Positions 1 through 5,930 of a stretch of DNA of 12,091 nt are shown one piece after another; the first letter of the stretch is position 1, and every line of letters begins with the position of its first letter. The notes below the pieces were generated by a model that had not been told where the DNA came from, ran no database searches, and saw nothing but the letters and a program-made list of their open reading frames with translations. The stretch is from Desulfobacterales bacterium (GTDB lineage: Bacteria; Desulfobacterota; Desulfobacteria; Desulfobacterales; Desulfosalsimonadaceae), in assembly GCA_018334855.1 (NCBI GenBank), contig JAGXLE010000016.1:1-12091 (forward strand), given 5' to 3'. Position numbers and translations under genes: made by a program.

Positions 1-186
1 AGAAAGGAAATCCGTAAGCACCCTGGCTGATCGGCGGCGCGAAAAAGGAATTTCCTCGCTCCAGGAGCCTCTTTGCGCCTCAATTTCCGCTCGGAAACCC
101 GCTTTTCCGCACCGCCGTCAGGGCAACGAAGTGCAATTTCGCAAGAGCGCAAAAAAAGGATTTCCGTGGGAGTCGATTTCTTCGCT
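1..186 (+). repeat. Dispersed repeat, copy A
   Basis: Bases 3-56 match the reverse complement of 2080-2133 at 50 of 54 positions. A second block at 168-186 matches the reverse complement of 2061-2079 at 18 of 19. In copy B the two blocks are adjacent. Here about 111 bp lies between them, partly resembling the first block again (a GCG, A-run, GGATTTCC pattern near 147-166). The copy starts at or before the window edge, so its left end is not visible. No protein-coding gene is convincing in 1-271. The stretch lies downstream of the minus-strand cbiR gene. It is probably a member of a dispersed family; no transposase is seen. Confidence 0.75.
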
Positions 187-271
187 TGTTTATCAAGTCG
201 TGAATCTAAACGGACGCGAATGTATATATGAATGAATCAGGTCCTTCTATTATATCATGTGGCAATCAAGG

Positions 272-1147
272 TCAATCAGGATTTTCTACAATTTGCTGCA
301 GCGTCCTCAGGGACGCTTTGAGATCCTTGTAAGAAAAGACTTCCAGGCAGACGGTGCCGGTAAACTGCGACAGGATGTTTGTTACGGCCGGCAGGTGGGC
401 CTCGGGCAGCCGGTGAAGACCCACGTGCCCCCGACCGGAAATCACGTCCCCGTACAGGTGAAGGATGGAAATGCGGTCCTTGAAGCGGTAAAACGTCTTG
501 GAAATGTCGTAGCCGAACTCGATCAAATGTCCGATATCCAGGCATACGGAAAGATCCAGGCGGCTGACCACGGACTCTATCCATTCAGGCGGAAAATCCA
601 GGGTTTCGACAGAAACAAAACGGGGGGCGATCCCGGTGCGTTCCAGAAGCTGTTCTGCGGCGGCTTTCGTCCGCTTCTGCCATGCGTTTACCGAAGCCTT
701 GTCTGAAAAATCTTCCTTATACGGCAAATGCAGCGTCCACGTTGTAGGGGCAAGGCTGCGGGCGCATTCCACGGTTCGGACAGTATATTCAAGGGCAAGG
801 GCCCGGTTGTGTTTATCGGCATCCGTGATGCTCACGTCGATGGGCAGATGGACGTTGTAGGTGAGATCCCGGTCTTTTGAGATTTCGGCCAGCTCCCGGA
901 TTTCTTCTGCCGGCGGCAGGTCCTGGCCGGATCGGCTTTGAAACAGCACCAGTTCGATTTCGTCGATAAATGGTGCCAGCATGAGCGCATTGGGCAGAAT
1001 ATGATCCGGGTAAATAAACGAAGGGGCCGCCAGGGTAAAGTGAAATCGTCTTTTGTAAGATTCCGGCAGCGGCTCATACGATAATTTTTCCGGTTTGCGG
1101 GGTTCAGGGTCGGTCAAGGCGGTGGATTCCTTCCTTTGTGGCTGCAT
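272..1147 (-). CDS. cbiR: CbiR-like cobamide remodelling phosphodiesterase
   Basis: A protein of up to 291 residues with the AP-endonuclease-2/xylose-isomerase-like TIM barrel fold. Visible strand motifs are YNVHLPID (98-105), SVETLDF (179-185), CLDIGHL (202-208), ILHLYG (228-233) and CLEVFSYKDL (267-276). They supply the His, Glu and Asp residues that usually bind metal in this fold. The region beginning SFIYPDHILPN (43-53) resembles CbiR, which removes the nucleotide loop from cobamides so that the corrinoid can be rebuilt with another lower ligand. CobS later in the window supports a corrinoid role. The gene overlaps the upstream radical SAM gene, so the two are probably co-transcribed. 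The start is uncertain. ATG at 1147 lacks a good ribosome binding site, whereas TTG at 1117 has AAGGAA nine bases upstream and would give 281 residues with only a 14-bp overlap. A generic sugar-phosphate isomerase/epimerase relative is the alternative. Confidence 0.78.
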   Translation of the reverse strand: MQPQRKESTALTDPEPRKPEKLSYEPLPESYKRRFHFTLAAPSFIYPDHILPNALMLAPFIDEIELVLFQSRSGQDLPPAEEIRELAEISKDRDLTYNVHLPIDVSITDADKHNRALALEYTVRTVECARSLAPTTWTLHLPYKEDFSDKASVNAWQKRTKAAAEQLLERTGIAPRFVSVETLDFPPEWIESVVSRLDLSVCLDIGHLIEFGYDISKTFYRFKDRISILHLYGDVISGRGHVGLHRLPEAHLPAVTNILSQFTGTVCLEVFSYKDLKASLRTLQQIVENPD

Positions 1148-2021
1148 TTATTGCTTCATGGTATTCTTCTGCGGACAGGGGACGGGACAGCCCGGGGATT
1201 TCTGCGGCCCGGCCCATGGGGCGATACTGGGACATGACGTTTACGTACGTATCCGGCGAGATTTCTTCTGCAATAAAGCACATGGCTTGCCGGGTGCCGG
1301 CAAGATCTTCCGGCAGCACCAGGTGCCGTACCAGCAGTCCGGAAACCGCAAGCCCCTGGTCATCGATTACCAGGTCGCCCACCTGGCGGTGCATTTCCTT
1401 TAACGCAGCCATGGCGGTCTCCGGATAATCCGGGGCGTCGCAGGCGCGCCCGGCAATTTCGGTATCCGTGAATTTGAAATCCGGCATGTAAATGTCAAAC
1501 ACGCCTTCCAGAAGCTTCATAGTCTCTGGCCGGTCATAGCCCCCGGAGTTATAGACCAGCGGCAGACAGAGGCCGCCTTCAATGGCTTTTTCCAGCCCGG
1601 AAAGAATTTGGGGCACTACATGAGAGGGTGTGACAAAGTTGATGTTGTGGCATCCCCGGTCCTGAAGGGAAAGCATCATTTGGGCAAGCTGCTTGTCGTC
1701 CACGGCTTCGCCCCAGCCTTCATGGCTGATGTCAAAGTTCTGGCAGAAACAGCACATCAGGTTGCAGTATGTGACAAATATGGTACCCGAGCCGTTGCGA
1801 CCCACCAGCGGGGATTCCTCGCCAAAATGGGGATGCGCGGCAGCCAACTTCATGTACCTGCCGGTCCGGCAGATCCCGGTCTCACCGGAAAGTCGATCCA
1901 CGTGGCATTGCCTGGGGCACAGGGTGCAGTCGCCCAGGATATCATATGCCTGCCGGATTTTTTCCGTGAGTTCGCCCCGGCGGTGGGTTTGAATGTAACT
2001 CGGTGTATGCGCCCTGTTCAT
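1104..2021 (-). CDS. PflX-like radical SAM protein
   Basis: A 305-residue radical SAM protein of the PflX/pyruvate-formate-lyase-activase-like group. The SAM-binding iron-sulfur motif CX3CX2C is at C86, C90 and C93, with an extra cysteine at 91. An N-terminal cluster C32, C35, C39 and C51 (DCTLCPRQCHVDRLSGETGIC, split as CTLCPRQC then GETGIC) is typical of this family and probably binds a second metal or cluster. VYNSGGYD (157-164) and DIYMPDFKF (176-184) are further family-like segments. The reaction and substrate of this group are unknown as far as I can tell. It is the first gene of a minus-strand unit with cbiR, which starts inside its 3' end. Its leader contains repeat copy B and alternative hairpins. 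The ATG at 2021 has only a weak ribosome binding site (GGGC). Confidence 0.85.
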   Translation of the reverse strand: MNRAHTPSYIQTHRRGELTEKIRQAYDILGDCTLCPRQCHVDRLSGETGICRTGRYMKLAAAHPHFGEESPLVGRNGSGTIFVTYCNLMCCFCQNFDISHEGWGEAVDDKQLAQMMLSLQDRGCHNINFVTPSHVVPQILSGLEKAIEGGLCLPLVYNSGGYDRPETMKLLEGVFDIYMPDFKFTDTEIAGRACDAPDYPETAMAALKEMHRQVGDLVIDDQGLAVSGLLVRHLVLPEDLAGTRQAMCFIAEEISPDTYVNVMSQYRPMGRAAEIPGLSRPLSAEEYHEAINAATKEGIHRLDRP

Positions 2022-2060
2022 ATCAATGCCCGGTTTCCATGTGTGCCAAAATGCTCACGG

Positions 2061-2133
2061 AGCGAAGAAATCGACTTCCAGGAAATTCCTTTTTCGCGCC
2101 GCCGATCAGCCAATGCGCTTACGGATTTGCTTT
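2061..2133 (-). repeat. Dispersed repeat, copy B (inverted relative to copy A)
   Basis: Reverse complement of copy A: 2080-2133 pairs with 3-56 (50 of 54 identical) and 2061-2079 pairs with 168-186 (18 of 19). The blocks are contiguous here and interrupted in copy A. The two copies bracket the radical SAM-cbiR unit as an inverted pair about 1.9 kb apart. The copy lies within 112 bp upstream of the radical SAM start, so it would be part of that gene's leader. The repeat may extend further toward 2043 or 2220 than the aligned blocks show. Confidence 0.75.
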
Positions 2134-2167
2134 CTGCAAAAATACCGCCGGGATTTCCAATTCTGCC

Positions 2168-2221
2168 GCATCTACTGCGTCAGATGCAGCCTCGCATAGT
2201 CCACTATAGCTCGTCTGCATC
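2168..2221 (-). promoter_or_regulatory. Two overlapping, mutually exclusive hairpins in the radical SAM gene leader
   Basis: Stem 1 pairs 2183-2189 (GATGCAG) with 2215-2221 (CTGCATC) and encloses a smaller ATAGT/ACTAT hairpin at 2196-2207. Stem 2 pairs 2168-2173 (GCATCT) with 2182-2187 (AGATGC). The two stems share bases 2183-2187, so only one can form at a time. On the minus strand this lies about 150-200 bases upstream of the radical SAM start. The arrangement is seen directly. Any role as an attenuator or structured RNA is inference, and it may simply be a conserved part of the adjoining repeat element. Confidence 0.45.
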
Positions 2222-2252
2222 TTCCTTGTATCTGCGACAAACTTGAAAATCG

Positions 2253-2352
2253 CTCAATTTAGGTTTTTACGAAACCGCTAAAGCTTAAAAATAAATACCG
2301 CCCGGGCGGGTGTCAATGATAATTGCAGGGCCTGATTTTGACCTAAATTGAG
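2253..2352. repeat. 100-bp unit with perfect 12-bp terminal inverted repeats and a central palindrome
   Basis: CTCAATTTAGGT (2253-2264) is the exact reverse complement of ACCTAAATTGAG (2341-2352). Near the middle is a perfect 12-bp GC palindrome, CCGCCCGGGCGG (2298-2309). The unit sits between the divergently transcribed radical SAM gene and the flavodoxin-like gene. It has no coding potential and no obvious flanking target-site duplication. It could be a miniature inverted-repeat element or a paired operator with a hairpin between. Confidence 0.5.
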
Positions 2353-2376
2353 GTTTGAATAAAACGGATATTTTGG

Positions 2377-2406
2377 TTGCCATTGTGCGAATCCGTTTGT
2401 TATTAA
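2377..2406 (+). promoter_or_regulatory. Candidate promoter of the flavodoxin-like gene
   Basis: TTGCCA (2377-2382), an 18-bp spacer, then TATTAA (2401-2406). It is 33 bp upstream of the ATG at 2440. The match is moderate. Confidence 0.35.
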
Positions 2407-2439
2407 TAGGCGTTAAAAAACCGGAACAAAAGGGTGAAA

Positions 2440-3024
2440 ATGACAAGCATTGCAGCTATATACGGCAGCCCCCGGCGCCGCGGAAATACCGCAACACTGC
2501 TTTCACAAGCAGTTGCCGGGGCGCGGGAAAGCGGCGCCCGGGTTGAGGAGATCGTTCTTCGCGACTGCAACATATCGCCGTGCCTTGAGATTTACGGATG
2601 CAAGCAGGACGGCGAGTGCGTTATAAAGGATGACTTCCAGGGGGTGCGCGATTCCATTTTACATGCGGACGGGGTGATGCTTGCCACCCCTATTTTTTTC
2701 TATACAGTGAGCGCACATGTGAAAATGTTCATGGATAGATGTCAGTCACTGTGGGTCAGGAAATACTGGGTAGAAGGGGCCGCACAGGGCAAACAGAAAC
2801 CGCATCGAAAAGGACTGCTGATTTCGGTGGGCGCAACCAGGGGTAAACGCCTGTTTGACGGGACGCTTCTTACAGTGAAGTATTTTTTCGATGTTCTTGA
2901 CGCCTCGCTGTGGGATTCATTGTTGTACCGGGGGCTTGATTTTGAAGGTGATGTTCTCAAATTTTCCGAATACCTGGAGCAGGCGCGCAATGCCGGGCGC
3001 GGGCTTGCCGAGGCATGCAAATGA
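2440..3024 (+). CDS. Flavodoxin-like NAD(P)H-dependent FMN reductase family protein
   Basis: A 194-residue protein of the multimeric-flavodoxin/NADPH-dependent FMN reductase type, probably a cytosolic FMN-binding oxidoreductase. Near the start is the FMN phosphate loop GSPRRRGNT. The segment PCLEIYGCKQDGECVIKDD resembles the family's PC-x-G-C-x-x-C-x-x-x-G-x-C region, with the usual first Gly-Cys replaced by Glu-Ile. LATPIFFYTVSAHVKMFMDR is the characteristic flavin/dimer segment. An in-frame GTG at 2434 would add two residues. ATG at 2440 is preferred because AGGG at 2431-2434 sits five bases before it. It is followed at 110 bp by a cytidylate-kinase-like gene that has its own promoter, so the two need not share a job. 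Substrate unknown; some relatives reduce quinones, metals or iron-sulfur partners. Confidence 0.85.
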   Translation: MTSIAAIYGSPRRRGNTATLLSQAVAGARESGARVEEIVLRDCNISPCLEIYGCKQDGECVIKDDFQGVRDSILHADGVMLATPIFFYTVSAHVKMFMDRCQSLWVRKYWVEGAAQGKQKPHRKGLLISVGATRGKRLFDGTLLTVKYFFDVLDASLWDSLLYRGLDFEGDVLKFSEYLEQARNAGRGLAEACK

Positions 3025-3038
3025 CAGGGGCGAGCGAA

Positions 3039-3067
3039 TTGACAGTATGGGCTATCGAAGTTATATA
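3039..3067 (+). promoter_or_regulatory. Strong sigma70-type promoter of the cytidylate-kinase-like gene
   Basis: A consensus TTGACA (3039-3044), a 17-bp spacer, then TATATA (3062-3067). Transcription would start near 3074, giving a leader of about 60 bases before the ATG at 3134. Confidence 0.65.
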
Positions 3068-3122
3068 TAAAAAAGAATGGGTGATGGAGTGCAGCTTTCC
3101 GTTTTTATAGCAACAAAGGCAT

Positions 3123-3129
3123 AAGGAGG
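3123..3129 (+). promoter_or_regulatory. Ribosome binding site of the cytidylate-kinase-like gene
   Basis: AAGGAGG, a near-perfect Shine-Dalgarno sequence four bases before the ATG at 3134. It fixes that start. Confidence 0.75.
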
Positions 3130-3133
3130 CCGA

Positions 3134-3835
3134 ATGAAGATTCCGAAAGGGCGCTCGGTTGACAAAATAGTTGAAGAGCAGATCCACCAATGGCAGATGT
3201 CTAAGGAGACGGCAAAAAAACAGACCCCCCAGAAGCCGTCAGTAATCACCGTATCCCGGCAGCCGGGCAGCAGGGGAAACGAGATAGCGGGAAAACTTGC
3301 AAAGGATCTGGGATACGACCTGTTTGACCGTGAAATTATTCAGCAGATGGCAGATGATACCAATGTCAGCAGCCGTGTGCTTGAAACACTAGATGAAAAG
3401 GGGCTCAATCTTCTCGAAGACGTGATTGCCACAGTTGTTGAACAGCGGCACCTGTGGCCGGATCAGTATATGAAGCATCTGATGAAGATCATCGGCACCA
3501 TCGGCAGGCACGGGAAAGCTGTTATTGTGGGACGCGGAGCCACATTTATCATTCCCCCGGAGGAAAACATCCGGCTTCGCTTTATTGCTTCAATGGAAAA
3601 CCGTATTAAACATATTGCAGAGCAGTTAAATGTCTCCTCGGATGAGGCCCGAAGGCAGATATATAAAGTGGAGGCCCAGCGCCGGTCTTTTACTCGCCGC
3701 TATTTTTATACGGCAATTGATGAGCCCACTCATTATGACCTGATAATCAACACCGATTATGTCGGAGATGATCATGCGGCATCCATGGTAAAGACACTGC
3801 TCGATAAGGGCTTTAAGTCCGGGGTTTCGCGTTAA
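3134..3835 (+). CDS. Cytidylate kinase-like family protein
   Basis: A 233-residue protein of the cytidylate-kinase-like P-loop family. After about 35 polar residues comes ITVSRQPGSRGNEIAGKLA, the variant nucleotide-binding loop of this group. It is followed by LGYDLFDREII, by KAVIVGRGATFII, and by an arginine-rich lid (RRSFTRRYFY) near residues 186-195. IDEPTHYDLIINT near 196-208 matches the family's C-terminal strand. Housekeeping CMP kinase (Cmk) differs in its loop and lid, so this is unlikely to be the essential enzyme. The real substrate of the group is not established. It has its own promoter and ribosome binding site, and it runs convergently into cobS with a 12-bp gap. Confidence 0.85.
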   Translation: MKIPKGRSVDKIVEEQIHQWQMSKETAKKQTPQKPSVITVSRQPGSRGNEIAGKLAKDLGYDLFDREIIQQMADDTNVSSRVLETLDEKGLNLLEDVIATVVEQRHLWPDQYMKHLMKIIGTIGRHGKAVIVGRGATFIIPPEENIRLRFIASMENRIKHIAEQLNVSSDEARRQIYKVEAQRRSFTRRYFYTAIDEPTHYDLIINTDYVGDDHAASMVKTLLDKGFKSGVSR

Positions 3836-3847
3836 AAGCCTTGATGG

Positions 3848-4609
3848 CTACAGATGTGCTGCGGCGGCTAAAAGAAGCATAGCTTCCGTGATCTCGCACA
3901 TGGCACCGAGCATGTCTCCGGTTATCCCGCCCATACGTTTGCGGTAAAAAAAGATCAGTGCGGCGCAGGTTATCAAAAATACTGCATTGATCACCAGGCT
4001 GCGCCATCCAGAAAGCAGGGAAAGCAGAACGCAGAGATATAGCCCCCAGAACTCTTTGGATTTAAGTTTTTCTCCGAAAAGATCCGAGCCGGTTCCCCCC
4101 TCCGGCCGGAGATAAGGCAGATAACGGATTGCCGGAAGCATGGCGGATCTGGCATAGGCGGGGATGACAAGCAGTATCAGAAAGCGGCTCCAGCCGTCTT
4201 CCCCGTATTGGGGCATGGAGGTAAATGCTCCGTATTTAATCAGCAAAAGGCAAACCAGAGCTGCAGCACCCATAACACCTATCCTGCTGTCTTTCATTAT
4301 GGCCAGGGCAGCGTTTTTGTCCTTGTGTGCGAACAGGCCGTCTGCCGTATCAGCAAGTCCGTCCAGGTGCAAAGCGCCGGTAAGAGCAGCCAGAACTATT
4401 ACGTCTATGGCCCCGACTACAGGTTGTGCAAAGATCCTGGCAGCAGCCGCATCTGCCGATGCCAGGATCAGCCCGAGAATAAGCCCCACGGCCGGAAAAA
4501 AAGGAATCATACCCCTTGGGTGGTAGGAGTCTGCCCTGCCTGCTGGCAAAACAGTGATAAAACGCAGGGCCGCGGAAAAGTGGGCAGGATATTGACGCAG
4601 GGATGCCAT
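3848..4609 (-). CDS. cobS: Adenosylcobinamide-GDP ribazoletransferase (cobalamin synthase)
   Basis: A 253-residue polytopic membrane protein catalysing the last assembly step of cobamides: joining alpha-ribazole (or its phosphate) to adenosylcobinamide-GDP with release of GMP. The signature HLDGLADTADGLF is at 81-93 and the C-terminal signature GGITGDMLGAMCEITEA at 227-243. PFFPAVGLILG (36-46) and several hydrophobic stretches (about 40-60, 66-80, 115-127, 142-155, 190-222) agree with the family. Length is normal. The ATG at 4609 is five bases after the stop of a short YjbQ-like piece and has no strong ribosome binding site of its own, which suggests translational coupling. No cobU, cobT or cobC lies in the window, and I saw no cobalamin riboswitch upstream. 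Confidence 0.95.
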   Translation of the reverse strand: MASLRQYPAHFSAALRFITVLPAGRADSYHPRGMIPFFPAVGLILGLILASADAAAARIFAQPVVGAIDVIVLAALTGALHLDGLADTADGLFAHKDKNAALAIMKDSRIGVMGAAALVCLLLIKYGAFTSMPQYGEDGWSRFLILLVIPAYARSAMLPAIRYLPYLRPEGGTGSDLFGEKLKSKEFWGLYLCVLLSLLSGWRSLVINAVFLITCAALIFFYRKRMGGITGDMLGAMCEITEAMLLLAAAAHL

Positions 4610-4614
4610 CAGAC

Positions 4615-4794
4615 TTATCGCTGCCCGGTTATAGTTACGGTAACGGTGCGTTTTCTGGCCCTGTTGTCATGATTGACAGCCACTACCTGCTGCCAGGTGC
4701 CGCGCAGCATTTTGCCGTCACGTAACTGCATGCAGATGGAAGGACCGATAATGGCGGCCTGAACAATGTTTTCTGAAAATATTTCCATGTTCAT
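4615..4794 (-). pseudogene. C-terminal fragment of a YjbQ-family protein
   Basis: A 59-codon reading frame whose product matches only the C-terminal part of the YjbQ/UPF0047 family. The pattern IIGPS (15-19), then DGK, GTWQQV (32-37) and ARKRTVTVTITG is the conserved end of those proteins, which are about 135-140 residues long. The N-terminal half, including the family's catalytic histidine region, is missing, and an in-frame TAG lies about ten codons upstream of the ATG. AGGA sits just before the ATG, so the piece could still be translated. It ends five bases before cobS. It is either a degraded gene kept for coupling cobS translation or a genuine short protein. YjbQ proteins are linked by some reports to weak thiamine-phosphate-synthase activity. 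Confidence 0.7.
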
Positions 4795-4875
4795 GGTCCT
4801 TTTTTCCCGTTTAAAATTAAACTACAGGCCTGCAGATCATTAAACCAGTAGCACAACTGCCTGAAATAATCAATT

Positions 4876-4989
4876 TCAATACCTGATTGCCGAGAGGGCA
4901 ATAATGGTTATTTTGATTTTCGGGTCACGTGGACCTGGCAGCATGTCTAAAAGATCCTTGACTGTTTCGGGCAGGTGGCCTAAATATTT
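4876..4989 (-). pseudogene. Possible C-terminal remnant of an unidentified protein
   Basis: An open stretch of 37 codons between a TAA and a TGA, with no ATG before its middle. The translation has protein-like character: an amphipathic helix (LPETVKDLLDML), then PGPRDPKIK, then a hydrophobic strand ending ALSAIRY. I do not recognise the family. It lies upstream of, and on the same strand as, the YjbQ fragment and cobS. It may be the tail of a gene lost by the same decay event. Low certainty. Confidence 0.25.
4958..4986 (+). promoter_or_regulatory. Candidate promoter for the cooC-to-RACo operon
   Basis: TTGACT (4958-4963), a 17-bp spacer, then TAAATA (4981-4986). The -35 is good and the -10 is weak. 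If used, the leader would be about 155 bases and would carry the whole palindrome at 5034-5121. Confidence 0.35.
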
Positions 4990-5033
4990 TTAATAATCAA
5001 AATTTGATAGGTTCGTTAAAAGTCAATTTTTTA

Positions 5034-5121
5034 GATGGCAAAGTAAAAAGTTCAAGATCAAGGCGCGCAAATCCCGAGGAATGCAGCGCAACGCAGATAT
5101 TGGACTTTTTACAAAGCCATC
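5034..5121. repeat. 88-bp imperfect palindromic element upstream of the cooC-like gene
   Basis: The outer arms 5034-5051 and 5104-5121 pair at 15 of 18 positions (GATGGC, a 3-base mismatch, GTAAAAAGT). Further in, CAAGATC (5053-5059) opposes 5096-5102 with one mismatch, and GCGC-rich segments near 5063-5068 and 5086-5089 can extend the stem. The similarity may reach CGTTAAA (5014-5020) opposite TTTAACG (5126-5132). A 10-bp direct repeat ATCAAAATTT flanks or overlaps the ends. It looks like a small non-autonomous or REP-like mobile element that ends at the ribosome binding site of the next gene. Confidence 0.65.
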
Positions 5122-5147
5122 AAAATTTAACGGAAAGGATTTATTGG

Positions 5148-5930
5148 ATGGCATTTTCAATTGCGCTGGCCGGCAAGGGAGGGACAGGAAAGACAACCGT
5201 TGCAGGCCTGCTTATTAAATATTTGATAAAAACCGGCCGCAAACCGGTTTTGGCAGTTGATGCTGATTCTAACGCCAATTTAAACGAGGTGCTCGGCCTG
5301 GAAGTATCAGACACCCTGGGGCAGGCAAGAGAGGACATGAAAAAGGGCAATGTGCCCAGCGGCATGACCAAGGATGTATTTATCTCGATGCGGCTGGAAG
5401 AGGCGGTCATGGAATCAGGAGACTACGACCTGGTGGTGATGGGGCAGCCGGAAGGCGCAGGCTGCTATTGTGCCGCAAATAATCTGCTGAGCAATTTCCT
5501 GGACCGTCTGCAGGAGAATTATCCCTACATTGTAATGGACAACGAGGCCGGCATGGAGCATATCAGTCGGATGACCACCCATAACGTCGATGCTCTGATG
5601 ATCGTAACTGATGCATCCCGCCGCGGCCTGCAGGCCGCTATTCGGATTCACGAACTGGCCGGCAGTCTCAGCGTGGGGGTGGGTAAAAGCTATATCATTA
5701 TAAATCAGGTCAAGTCGGGTGCTCCCCAGTCGGCCCTGGACATGATAAGAGAGGCGGGTGTGGAACTCGGAGGAGTTATTCCGGAAGATGATACAGTTTA
5801 TGACTATGACTTCAAGGGTGAACCCATGATAAATCTGCCTGAGGACAACCCTGTGGTTCGGGCCGCATTTGATATATTTGAAAAAATTCTGGAGACCGAA
5901 ACTGCAAAAGCCGGTGAGCATACCGTATAA
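5148..5930 (+). CDS. cooC: CooC/AcsF-family nickel-insertion ATPase
   Basis: A 260-residue MinD-type P-loop ATPase of the CooC/AcsF family, which loads nickel into CO dehydrogenase or acetyl-CoA synthase and acts as an ATP-dependent dimer. The deviant Walker A motif KGGTGKTT is at 10-17, VDADSNANL at 37-45, and the metal-binding CXC motif at C106 and C108 (GAGCYCAANN). IVMDNEAGMEHISR (128-141) and MIVTDASRRG (151-160) are typical. The frame stays open upstream to 5004, but that part lies in the palindromic repeat. ATG 5148 is preceded by GGAAAGGA (5132-5139) and begins with the ATPase strand. It overlaps the next gene by about 17 bp. CODH and ACS genes are not in the window, so whether it serves one or the other is open. 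Confidence 0.9.
   Translation: MAFSIALAGKGGTGKTTVAGLLIKYLIKTGRKPVLAVDADSNANLNEVLGLEVSDTLGQAREDMKKGNVPSGMTKDVFISMRLEEAVMESGDYDLVVMGQPEGAGCYCAANNLLSNFLDRLQENYPYIVMDNEAGMEHISRMTTHNVDALMIVTDASRRGLQAAIRIHELAGSLSVGVGKSYIIINQVKSGAPQSALDMIREAGVELGGVIPEDDTVYDYDFKGEPMINLPEDNPVVRAAFDIFEKILETETAKAGEHTV

Larger units (their letters stand above)
4795..5147. other. Intergenic region between divergent cobS and cooC-like genes
   Basis: No intact gene is seen here. It holds the 37-codon remnant (4876-4989), a small hairpin with stem ATTGCC/GGCAAT (4886-4902), a candidate plus-strand promoter (4958-4986), a direct 10-bp repeat ATCAAAATTT (4996-5005 and 5119-5128) and an imperfect palindrome (5034-5121). A promoter for the minus-strand cobS unit should also lie here; none is convincing. 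Confidence 0.6.

Noticed and set aside
1608..2246. Plus-strand frame of 212 codons
   Set aside because: It is antisense to the radical SAM gene with its conserved cysteines, and its end reads through the repeat.
4795..5000. Search for a cobalamin riboswitch upstream of cobS
   Set aside because: No B12-box-like sequence or multi-stem arrangement was seen by eye; a covariance-model search would be decisive.
5004..5147. N-terminal extension of the cooC-like frame
   Set aside because: It is encoded by the palindromic repeat, has no family similarity, and the ATG at 5148 has a good ribosome binding site and begins at the ATPase core.
5415..5921. Minus-strand frame opposite the cooC-like gene
   Set aside because: Shadow frame; the plus strand has Walker A and CXC motifs.
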